Of a DNA stretch of 64,000 bases, positions 1-8,441 are shown in pieces. The notes under the pieces were generated by a model. It was not told the DNA's origin. It worked only from the letters and a program-made list of their open reading frames with translations, and ran no database searches. A program made the position numbers and the translations under genes. The DNA comes from Streptomyces roseolilacinus (GTDB lineage: Bacteria > Actinomycetota > Actinomycetes > Streptomycetales > Streptomycetaceae), in assembly GCF_014649335.1 (NCBI RefSeq), contig NZ_BMSV01000003.1, positions 310,001 through 374,000 of the forward strand, read 5' to 3'. Position 1 is the first letter of the stretch, and the number at the start of each line of letters is the position of its first letter.

Positions 1-2343
1 GCCCTGACCCCCGCCCCGCCGCCGGCACCCGCCGCCGCGGTGGGCACGACCGCGTCCCCCGCCGAGGGCGCCGACCCGGTCGACTTCGCCATCGTCGTCG
101 ACCAGTCCGACAGCCTGTCCGACGAGGACCTCGCCCGCGAGGTCGAGGCGGCCGCGCTCCTCGCCCAGGGCGAGATATCCGAACGCTCCCGCGCCACCGT
201 CATCGGCTTCGGCAGCTCGGAGAAGCCCGGCCAGTCGCCCGTACGGGAGGTGTGCCCGCCCACCGTCGCCGACGCCGCGGGACGGCAGCGCCTCAGCGAC
301 TGCGTGCAGCAGCTGGCGCGGCGCGACCCGGCCCGGGTCGGCCCCGGCACGGACTTCCCGGCCGCGATCCGGCAGGCCGTCGGCCGCCTCACCGAGAAGA
401 GCGCCCCCACCACCCCCAAGGTCGTCTTCCTCCTCACGGACGGCCGCCTCGACGTCGACGACAGCCCCGAGTACGGCGCCGACCCGGAGAGCCGGCGGGC
501 CAACGGCGCGAAGCGCCTCGCCGACGAACTGGCCCGCGCCCGCCGCGAGCACGTCCAGATCTGGCCCCTCGGCTTCGGCACGGCCATCGACCGCGCCACG
601 CTCACCGACATGGCCGAGGGCGGCTACCGGGGCGGCTGCGCCGACCTGCCCTCCGCCACGCCGCGGATGCGGGTCGTCGCCGACTCGACCGGCATCGACA
701 AGGCGTTCCAGGAGACCTTCGCCGCCGCCCGCTGCGCCGGCATCACCCCCGGCGACTCCAAGCGGCCGCCCGCCGACCTGTACGTGACGATCCCGCCGAT
801 CGCCACCGACGGCGCCATCACCGTCAGCAAGCACGACCCGAAGGTCACCGTCACCTACTACGACCCGCGCGGCCGCAAGGTGCCCACCCGGGGCCGCTTC
901 GACGACTCCGTCTTCGAACTCAGCGGCCAGGACGGCCCCGTGGAGGCGCTGCGCGTCAACAACCCGCTGCCCGGCCGCTGGCGCGCCCACGTCGAGGCGC
1001 CCGAGGGCCACCGGGACCGCGAGGTCGCCGTCCGCGCCATCTGGCAGGGCAGGCTCCGCTCCGCCGTCACCCTCGACCCCGCCTCCCCCCGCCCCGGCGA
1101 GAAGGCCGTCGTCGAGGTCCGCATGCAGACCCGCCGCGGCGTCGTCGTCACCGACCCGGCGCAGCTCGCCGGCATCAAGGTCGGCGCCCGGCTCGCCGGG
1201 GACGGCTTCGAGCCCGTCGACCTCACCCTCGCCGACGACGGCCGCGCCCCGGACCGCACGGCGTCCGACGTACGGTTCACCGGCACCGTCACCGTCCCGG
1301 CCGGCGCCACCGGCGCGCTGCGGCTCACCACCAGCATGGCCGCGCCCGGCGTCACCTCCGACCGGCGCCCCCTGCACGCCCGCGTCGGCGAGGGCACCCC
1401 CGCCGTGGTGGCCGGGCTCACCGTGGACCGGGTGACCGTCCACCCCGGCGGCACCGTCCACGGCACCCTGTCCGTCACCAACAACGACACCGCGCCCCGC
1501 ACCCTGCGGCTCGCCCTCGCCGACCAGGCGGCCGGCACCGAACTCCGCGTCGACCCGGCCACCGTCACCGTCGCGCCGGGCAGCCGCCGCGACGCCCCCT
1601 TCACCCTCGCCGTCGGCCCCGGCACCCCGCTCGGCGACATCGGGGGACAGCTCACCGCCGTCGACGCCGCCGACCACGGCCGGGTCCTCGACAGCGTCTT
1701 CCTCGACGTCCGCGTCGAGGCCCCGCCCACCTGGCTGGAACGCTGGTGGCCGGCCCTCGCCGGCGGCGGCGCCGCCGTACTGCTCCTCGGGGCGTTCCTC
1801 GCCGTACGCCTGCGCGCCCGCCGCCTCCGGCAGGACCTGGCCGGGGTGGAGCTGGAACTCCTCCGCGAGGACCGCACCCTCGACCGGCTCACCGTACGGG
1901 CCGGGCAGGGCCAGGGCGGCACGTTCCGCTTCACCGTCGAGCAGACCCTCGGCGCCGCCCCCACCCTCCAGAGGGCCCGCCCCGGCGCCCACGGTGCCCA
2001 CCAGCTGCACCGCACCGGCGGCGGCGAACTGCGGCTGCGCCCGCACGGAGGCCGGGAGCAGCCCGTACGGCCCGGTGAGGCCACCGCCCTCGACGAGGAC
2101 CTCCGGCTCGCCGTCCACGACCGCAGGGCCACCGGCGCGCGCCCGTCCGGCGGCCGCAGCCCGTCCGGCGGCCGCGCCCCGTCCGGGGGCACCTGGCGCG
2201 ACCGGTTCCGCTTCGGGGCCCGCCCCGCGCCCGGCCGGCGCGACGGCGACGGCACCGGCGACGCACCCGCCTGGTCCCGCCCCCGCCCGGACGGCGACCA
2301 CGACGGCCGCAGGACCGAGGACACCTGGGACCCGCACTTCTGA
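1..2343 (+). CDS. von Willebrand factor A domain membrane protein (5' end outside window)
   Basis: The reading frame is open to the left edge, so the start codon and probably a signal peptide lie outside; a GTG at 40 is in frame but need not be the start. A vWA domain fills roughly residues 28-240 (window frame). All metal-site (MIDAS) positions are visible: DQSDS at 34-38, Thr117 in GTDF and Asp147 in LLTDGR, so it should bind a divalent ion and a protein ligand. Beta-rich Ig-like sequence follows to about 575, then one membrane helix (about 584-602) and an arginine-rich stop. The cytoplasmic tail has a small beta-like segment and a short PSGGR-type repeat near 2146-2190. Topology is inferred as vWA outside, tail inside. 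It lies 45 bases upstream of the tubulin-like gene and probably heads that operon. No enzyme domain is seen. Confidence 0.85.
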   Translation, partial: ALTPAPPPAPAAAVGTTASPAEGADPVDFAIVVDQSDSLSDEDLAREVEAAALLAQGEISERSRATVIGFGSSEKPGQSPVREVCPPTVADAAGRQRLSDCVQQLARRDPARVGPGTDFPAAIRQAVGRLTEKSAPTTPKVVFLLTDGRLDVDDSPEYGADPESRRANGAKRLADELARARREHVQIWPLGFGTAIDRATLTDMAEGGYRGGCADLPSATPRMRVVADSTGIDKAFQETFAAARCAGITPGDSKRPPADLYVTIPPIATDGAITVSKHDPKVTVTYYDPRGRKVPTRGRFDDSVFELSGQDGPVEALRVNNPLPGRWRAHVEAPEGHRDREVAVRAIWQGRLRSAVTLDPASPRPGEKAVVEVRMQTRRGVVVTDPAQLAGIKVGARLAGDGFEPVDLTLADDGRAPDRTASDVRFTGTVTVPAGATGALRLTTSMAAPGVTSDRRPLHARVGEGTPAVVAGLTVDRVTVHPGGTVHGTLSVTNNDTAPRTLRLALADQAAGTELRVDPATVTVAPGSRRDAPFTLAVGPGTPLGDIGGQLTAVDAADHGRVLDSVFLDVRVEAPPTWLERWWPALAGGGAAVLLLGAFLAVRLRARRLRQDLAGVELELLREDRTLDRLTVRAGQGQGGTFRFTVEQTLGAAPTLQRARPGAHGAHQLHRTGGGELRLRPHGGREQPVRPGEATALDEDLRLAVHDRRATGARPSGGRSPSGGRAPSGGTWRDRFRFGARPAPGRRDGDGTGDAPAWSRPRPDGDHDGRRTEDTWDPHF

Positions 2344-2388
2344 CGCACGACCGCACGACGGGGCGCCCGCGTCCCGAGGGGAGACGTA

Positions 2389-5300
2389 ATGAAGATCTAC
2401 CAGCCCATGCTCTTCGTAGGACTGGGCGGCACCGGCGGACGGATCGGCTCCGAACTCGAACGGAGCCTGCGCCGCGAACTGTGCGGACCCGACGGCACCC
2501 GGCTCGTCGACGACGGCCGCCGCGCCCCCTACCAGCTGCCCGACTGCCTCCAGTTCGTCTACGCGGACTTCAGCGAGGGCGAACTGCAGCGGCAGCCGCA
2601 GTTCAGCGCGAAGGGCGCCGAGGGCGCCGCCTACGCGCGCACCTCCCACATCGTCCACGACCTGCTGCCCGCCGAGTTCGAGGGCTCGACCGACGTGACC
2701 CGGATGCTCCGCGTCGCGGTGCCCGAGGAGACCCGCGACTGGCTGCCCCCCGACATCCGCCAGCCCCGCGTCGCCCCCCTCTACAACGGCGCCGGACAAC
2801 TGCCCACCGTGGGCCGCTCCGCGCTGTTCGCCACCCTGCGCGGCGGCCTCGAACCCGTGCTGCGGCCGCTGCGCACCGCGATCAGCGCCATCGGCGCCTG
2901 CGCGGGCGACCTCCAGCGGCTGGGCGGCGGTCGCATCCGGGGCTGCGACGTCTTCGTCGCGTTCTCCGTCGCGGGCGGCACCGGAGCCGGCATCTACTAC
3001 GACTTCCTCCACCTCGTCGGGCACGAGTTCCGCAACGCCAAGGTGCCCGGCGTGAAGATCTACCCGCTCGTCGTCATGCCGTCCGCGTTCCCGCCCGAGG
3101 CGGGCGGCGGCCGCGAGGCCGAACTCAACGGCGCCCGCGCCCTCGTCGACCTCTCCCGGCTCGTCGACGACCAGAACATGCCGGGCGCCGACGCCGACGT
3201 GGGGGACGTCGAGCGGCGCTCCCGGGTCAGCGTCCGCTACCCCGGCGACACCTCCGTACGGCTGCGCGCCTCCACCGTGCAGACGGCGTTCCTGTTCAGC
3301 AAGCCCGCCGTCCTGCGCAACGAGGACCTGCGCCGCTCCGTCACCGCCCTGGTGATGTCCCTCATCGGCACCGAGCTGCCCGACCAGAACGGCAACGGCC
3401 GCTCCCAGGACGACTACCAGTCCTTCGCCGAGAGCTTCATCAACAAGAGCGTCGAGCGGTCCAAGCCCTCCCGCTCCGGCATCGGCTACCGGGGCATGTC
3501 CACGACCCTCGCCGCCTCCCTCACCGTCCCCGTCGACGACCTCGCCGAGATCGTCGCCGCCCGCCTCCTCGCCCAGGCCGTGCGCGGCATGGAGGAACGC
3601 GCCCGGCAGCCCGCCAAGGAGGGCACCGCGCGCGTCCGGGAGATGTTCGAGCACGCCCGCGTCGACGCCCTGTGGACCCGGCGGGCCCCCGACGTCCCGG
3701 AGCCCGAGCTGCCGCCCCGCGGCAGCCGCGCCGTGACGCTGGCCCTCCACAACCGCCGCGGCGACATGGAGGACGCCCTCGTCCGCCTCGAACGCGACCT
3801 CACCCGCGACATGCCCCGGATCGTCGAGGACTTCCGGCCCGGCAGCGCCGTCCGCGCCCTCCTCGGCACCTACGGGCCCTTCGGGGTGAGGGTCGTCGCC
3901 GAGGGGCTGCGCGGCCACCCCGAGCGGGTCGCGGAGGCGGGCTTCACCGGCATGCTCGACAACCGCCGCAGCGAACCCCGCCGCCCCGCCCACGTCCAGC
4001 AGGCGGCACCGCAGGTCCCGAGGATCAAGGGCGGGGCCGGCGGCCTCGTACCGGCCCGCTGGAGCGACCCCGACGTCCGCCAGGCCGTCACCGACCAGGA
4101 CGACTGGTACCGCTGGCGCGCCAACGTCCTGTGGCACCACGCCTGGCAGGAGGGCGAGGCGCAGTGGCGCCCGGTCCTGAGCCGCGCCGTCAAGGAGCTC
4201 GACGAACTCGTCCTCGCCCTGCGCGGGCACGCCGAGGACGAGGGCAAGTCGTTCGCCGACCGCCGCCGCGAGCTGTACCGGGACGACCGCAAGGGCGTCT
4301 CCTACCTGCTGCCGCCGCAGAACAGCCTGCGCGTGTTCTACGACGACGTCGTCCAGCGCCTCGGCCGCAGCCTGCGCCTCCCCGAGGAGAACACCGACGC
4401 GGCCGGGATCCTCGCCGCCCTCGTGGAGCCCGCGGACTGGCTGCGCGCCCTGGACGCCGTACGGCGCTCCCGCGGCGCCGCCGTCAAGGAGGTCAAGCAG
4501 GTCCTGGAGCGGCGCGTCAAGCAGCTCTTCGGCGAGAACGGGGAGGCGCTCGACGAACGCCCCCTCCTGCCGTCGATGGGGCTGCTCCTGCGCGCCGCCG
4601 CGGGCGACGAGGCGGCGGAGGCCACCGTCGACAGCCGCTGGCTGGAGCAGTTCCGCGCCCAGGTCGCCGGACTCCTCCCCGTCGGGTTCATCCCCGACGG
4701 CAACGGCCCCTTGAAGGTGCTCATCACCTACCCCAGGAGCGAGTGGGACACCCGCACCGCCGACTACCTGAAGAAGGCCCTCTACCTGCCCCCGCACGCC
4801 GACATCGACGCCCACCCCGTCGACTCCGAGTCCATCGGCGTCGTCCTGTTCCGCAGCGGCATGAGCCTCACCGACGTCTCCGAGGTCCGCGAACTGCTCA
4901 AGCTCTGGTCGGAGGCGCGGGAGGCGGGCCGGGCCGACGACTTCCTGGCCTGGCGGCAGCGGCTCGGCTACCGGGACGACTGGCTCGTCAGCACCGAGGA
5001 GGACCGGCGGCGCATCCTCCACCGCATCCTGTGCGCCATGTGGAACGGCCTCGTCGGCCACGAGGGCGACGCCGCCTCGCCGGAACTCGTGCGCATCCGC
5101 CTCCAGCGCGGCGAGTCCGCGACGATGACGCTCCGCGTGGAGCCGTTCGACGGGCAGCTGTCCAGCTGGGCGGGGCTGCTGCGGGCGTACGAACGCACCG
5201 CCCTCCTCGAGGAGGAGTCGATCATCGGGGTGTTCTGCGACCGGCTCATGGACATGCAGCCGGCCGGCCTCACCACCACGCCGGTGAAGCCGTCGCCGCT

Positions 5301-5700
5301 GTTCCTGACCTTCGTCGAGGAGATCGCGCCGCGCGAACTGGCCCGCATCGACGCGCTCACCGCCCGGTGGGGCGAGGAGGAGTGGCTGGCCCCCCTGCGG
5401 CACTTCTGGGCCGAGACGCTGCCCGGCGCGCTCGACCTGGCCTTCGAGACCCAGGGCCACGCCACCCGCTCCTCGCTGAGCGACCTCCACGAGCGCTACC
5501 GCCGCGACCTGGAGGAGGGACCGGCGGCCGCCGCGCCCGGCCACCCCGCGGCACCGGGCGGCCCGCACGCGGCCGGGCCGTCCTCCCACGAGGCCGAGCC
5601 CCGCCACGAGGCCGTCCCCGAGCCCCGCCGGGAGGCCGGGCCCCGGCCCGAAACCACCCCCGAGCCGGCGTACCCGTGGGACCGGGACGGTGAGGAGTGA
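2389..5700 (+). CDS. Tubulin-like protein
   Basis: 1103 residues, ATG start preceded by GAGGGGAG at a good distance. The N-terminus reads FVGLGGTGGRIGSELE (about 9-24), a Rossmann-like glycine-rich loop. Residues 195-202 read AGGTGAGI, matching the tubulin/FtsZ nucleotide-binding signature GGGTGSG. This matches the large 'tubulin-like' family of actinobacteria (my recollection of the family, not searched). It is about three times the length of FtsZ; the remaining 750 residues are mostly helical and charged with no motif I recognise, and the last 70 are Pro/Glu/His-rich and probably disordered. No membrane segment. Polymerisation or GTP hydrolysis is inferred from the family only. The stop overlaps the start of the next gene (GTGA), suggesting coupled translation. 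Confidence 0.85.
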   Translation: MKIYQPMLFVGLGGTGGRIGSELERSLRRELCGPDGTRLVDDGRRAPYQLPDCLQFVYADFSEGELQRQPQFSAKGAEGAAYARTSHIVHDLLPAEFEGSTDVTRMLRVAVPEETRDWLPPDIRQPRVAPLYNGAGQLPTVGRSALFATLRGGLEPVLRPLRTAISAIGACAGDLQRLGGGRIRGCDVFVAFSVAGGTGAGIYYDFLHLVGHEFRNAKVPGVKIYPLVVMPSAFPPEAGGGREAELNGARALVDLSRLVDDQNMPGADADVGDVERRSRVSVRYPGDTSVRLRASTVQTAFLFSKPAVLRNEDLRRSVTALVMSLIGTELPDQNGNGRSQDDYQSFAESFINKSVERSKPSRSGIGYRGMSTTLAASLTVPVDDLAEIVAARLLAQAVRGMEERARQPAKEGTARVREMFEHARVDALWTRRAPDVPEPELPPRGSRAVTLALHNRRGDMEDALVRLERDLTRDMPRIVEDFRPGSAVRALLGTYGPFGVRVVAEGLRGHPERVAEAGFTGMLDNRRSEPRRPAHVQQAAPQVPRIKGGAGGLVPARWSDPDVRQAVTDQDDWYRWRANVLWHHAWQEGEAQWRPVLSRAVKELDELVLALRGHAEDEGKSFADRRRELYRDDRKGVSYLLPPQNSLRVFYDDVVQRLGRSLRLPEENTDAAGILAALVEPADWLRALDAVRRSRGAAVKEVKQVLERRVKQLFGENGEALDERPLLPSMGLLLRAAAGDEAAEATVDSRWLEQFRAQVAGLLPVGFIPDGNGPLKVLITYPRSEWDTRTADYLKKALYLPPHADIDAHPVDSESIGVVLFRSGMSLTDVSEVRELLKLWSEAREAGRADDFLAWRQRLGYRDDWLVSTEEDRRRILHRILCAMWNGLVGHEGDAASPELVRIRLQRGESATMTLRVEPFDGQLSSWAGLLRAYERTALLEEESIIGVFCDRLMDMQPAGLTTTPVKPSPLFLTFVEEIAPRELARIDALTARWGEEEWLAPLRHFWAETLPGALDLAFETQGHATRSSLSDLHERYRRDLEEGPAAAAPGHPAAPGGPHAAGPSSHEAEPRHEAVPEPRREAGPRPETTPEPAYPWDRDGEE

Positions 5701-8441
5701 ACCTCCCCGGCACCCCCGACGCCTCCCCGGCCCACCGGCCGCCCGGCCACGCGGTCCCCCTCGACCTGCGCCGCACGCCCGACGCCGACGCCGTGCGCGC
5801 CGCGCTCGACACCTCGCAGCACGACGGCGAGCGGCGGTTCCTCGTCGTCGACGACGCCGCCCGGCTCGTCGCCCACCAACTCCTGTACGAGCAGCTCCAC
5901 TCCTACGGCCCCGCCCGCGTCGTCTGCCTCGCCGTCGCCACCCCCGGCGAACGCGTCCTGCGCCGCCCCCTGTCCCTGCGGCCGCCCGCCGCGGGCGTCC
6001 TGTGGGTGCTCGACCCGCACACCGCCGGCGACCCGGACGGCCTGCGCCCGCTCCTCCAACTCCTCGCCCAGCCGGAGGTGTTCGACGCCGTCCTGCACAC
6101 CCTGGCCGGGGTGGTCCACGGTGTCGCCGTCCCCTCCGTGCGCGTCGTGGAGCACGACCTGAGCGACGAGGCCCGCACCCGCGCCTGGAAGGAGGCCCTC
6201 GGCGCCCTCGCCGGGCAGGAGACGGCCGGCGGCGGCCCCGGCGAGTCCGTACCGCCCGAACTGGCCGTCCTCCTCGACGACTCCCTCCCCGAGGCCGTCG
6301 CCGGCCACCGGTGGCTGGAACCCTCGCGCCCCGCCGCGGCCCGCCGCCGCGCCTGCGACGACGCGCTGGACGCGGCCCGCGCCGGGCACCGGCACACGCG
6401 CGGCCCCGCCGGCATGTTCGGGGCCGGCGCGCGCCGCACCGACCTGCCCGGCCGGCTCGCCGGCCTCGGCGACGCCCTGGAGAAGTACCGGGACACCGTC
6501 GCCGGGGCGTTCGCCGACGCGGACGGCGTACGGCTCACCCAGGAGCAGCGGGCCCGCCTCCTGGAGCGCGGCATCGTCCTGCCCGACCTGCCCGCCGTGT
6601 CCCGCACCCGGGTCGTGCCCGCCCTGCGCGACCTCACCGAGCACCTGCTGGACCAGCCCCTGCCGCTGCGGTCCGCCGCCGCGCGGCTCGCCGCCCTGTC
6701 CGACCGCTCCGCCCCGTCGGGCAGCGCGGCGCGGCTGGCCCGCCTCGACGAGCTGTGCGACCCCGCGTACCTGCGCCACCTCGCCGCTCCTCCGCCGTTC
6801 CGGGCGGGCGGCACCCCCGCGACGGCGGCGCTGCTCGCGCTCGTACCGGCGTTCGTGGCCGGACTGTGGCCGGGGCCGGGCTGGTTCCTCGGCCCCGCGA
6901 CCGGGGCCGCCGGGGCGGCGCTGGCCGCCCTGATGTGGCGCCACCGGCCGAACCGCTCCCCGGACGGCCGGCACGACGGCGGGGGCTCCACCCGCGTCAC
7001 CGCCCGGCTCCTCGGCGGCCTCGCCGGCGGCGTCATCGGGGCCGTGGCGGGCTCGACGCTGCCGAGTCCGCCCTCCTGGGCGGGAGCCGCCGCCGCGGCC
7101 CTGGCCCTCGTCGCCGCCGTCGTCCTCGCCGTACGGGACTGGACGCGCTCCGTCGACGCGTGGTGGCGCGCCACCGACGCCGAGTACGCCGAGCGGGTCG
7201 TCGGGGACGTCGACCGGCTCCTCGCCGAGACCGCCGTGCACGACTGGCTGCTCGCCGACGCGCGGCGCCACTGCGCGGACGGCGCCCGGGCGGCCGCCCT
7301 GCTGCTGCGCTCGCTGGCCGCGACCGCCGACGGGTACGGGGAGGGCGACGGCCCCGCCGTCCCCGCGCCCGCCCCGCGCGGGGCGGGCGCGGAGCCCGCG
7401 CCCCGGCAGGCGCCCCCGGCCGAGGCGGAGGGCGGCGCCGAACTGTGGGAGTGGGACACCTGGAGCGACAGCTCCGCCGCCGACGGCTGGTACGACGCCG
7501 CCCCGTCCGGCCCGTCCGGGCACCCGGGGCCCGCGGGCTTCGGCGCGCCCGCCGACGCCCCGTACGGCCCCCACGACGACCGGGACGGCGGGTTCGGCGA
7601 CCCGTACGCGCCGGACGGCGGCCCGTACGGAACGACCGGCCCCGACGCCCCGTACGACGTCCCGGCCCCTCCGTACGGCTCCGCCGGGCACCCCTACGGC
7701 TCCGCGGACCCCGGCGACCCGTCCGGCCCGCGGCACATCGGACCCGCCTACGAGGCCGTCCCCGACCCCTCGCGCGACCCGTTCGACGCGTTCGACGAGG
7801 ACTGGCCCCCGCTCGGCGCCGTCGAGGACCCGCCGTGGCTGGAGCGGGAGCGCGGCGACGGCGGACCGGACCTGGTCGACACCCTCGTCGCCGACCTCGC
7901 CTCCGGCACCCGCCGCCTCCTCGCCCCCTGCTGGGCGCGGATCGAACGCGACCCGGCCCGCGCCGGACGCACCCCGCTCGACGGGCCCATGCGCGACCTG
8001 CTCGACGAGGTCCGCGGGCGCCTCCTGCGCGACGCGGCGACCTCCCCGCCCCCGCACGACCCCCACTCCGGGCGGCGACCCGACGCCACCCGGATGACCG
8101 GGGTCGCCCCCGACCGGGTCACCGAACTCCTCGCCCCCGGCGGCGACGCCGAGTCGACCGTCCCGCTGTGCGGACCGCAGCACCGGCGGCTGCTGTCGGC
8201 CGACCCGCTGGCCGTGCGCCGGGTCCGGTTCGCGCCCGAGGCCTTCCGGCGCGGCGCGGCGGAACCGGACGGCCCGCACCGCCCGGACCGGCCGTACGCC
8301 GTGCGCGCCGAGTACGCCGACGACGTCGTGTGGACGCCCACCGGCCGCCACGCCGGCGTGCTGGGCCTGGTACCGCTGCGCGGCGACGCCGTCCGGATGG
8401 TCCGCGAGGCGACGCCCGGAGAGGAGGGCGAACCGGCATGA
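5697..8441 (+). CDS. Large membrane protein of the vWA/tubulin-like cluster, unknown function
   Basis: 914 residues, GTG start inside the stop of the previous gene (GTGA). I recognise no catalytic motif. The first 370 residues look globular and cytoplasmic. Hydrophobic stretches at about 376-417 and 440-487 can form two helical hairpins or four membrane helices, separated by a basic loop. After the membrane part, about residues 540-690 form a low-complexity region with repeated PYG/PYA/PYD units (nt 7557-7710), probably disordered. The last 200 residues look folded again. Its place between the tubulin-like and GTPase genes, with 4-base overlaps on both sides, says it belongs to the same complex; a membrane scaffold role is inference. 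Confidence 0.75.
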   Translation: MNLPGTPDASPAHRPPGHAVPLDLRRTPDADAVRAALDTSQHDGERRFLVVDDAARLVAHQLLYEQLHSYGPARVVCLAVATPGERVLRRPLSLRPPAAGVLWVLDPHTAGDPDGLRPLLQLLAQPEVFDAVLHTLAGVVHGVAVPSVRVVEHDLSDEARTRAWKEALGALAGQETAGGGPGESVPPELAVLLDDSLPEAVAGHRWLEPSRPAAARRRACDDALDAARAGHRHTRGPAGMFGAGARRTDLPGRLAGLGDALEKYRDTVAGAFADADGVRLTQEQRARLLERGIVLPDLPAVSRTRVVPALRDLTEHLLDQPLPLRSAAARLAALSDRSAPSGSAARLARLDELCDPAYLRHLAAPPPFRAGGTPATAALLALVPAFVAGLWPGPGWFLGPATGAAGAALAALMWRHRPNRSPDGRHDGGGSTRVTARLLGGLAGGVIGAVAGSTLPSPPSWAGAAAAALALVAAVVLAVRDWTRSVDAWWRATDAEYAERVVGDVDRLLAETAVHDWLLADARRHCADGARAAALLLRSLAATADGYGEGDGPAVPAPAPRGAGAEPAPRQAPPAEAEGGAELWEWDTWSDSSAADGWYDAAPSGPSGHPGPAGFGAPADAPYGPHDDRDGGFGDPYAPDGGPYGTTGPDAPYDVPAPPYGSAGHPYGSADPGDPSGPRHIGPAYEAVPDPSRDPFDAFDEDWPPLGAVEDPPWLERERGDGGPDLVDTLVADLASGTRRLLAPCWARIERDPARAGRTPLDGPMRDLLDEVRGRLLRDAATSPPPHDPHSGRRPDATRMTGVAPDRVTELLAPGGDAESTVPLCGPQHRRLLSADPLAVRRVRFAPEAFRRGAAEPDGPHRPDRPYAVRAEYADDVVWTPTGRHAGVLGLVPLRGDAVRMVREATPGEEGEPA

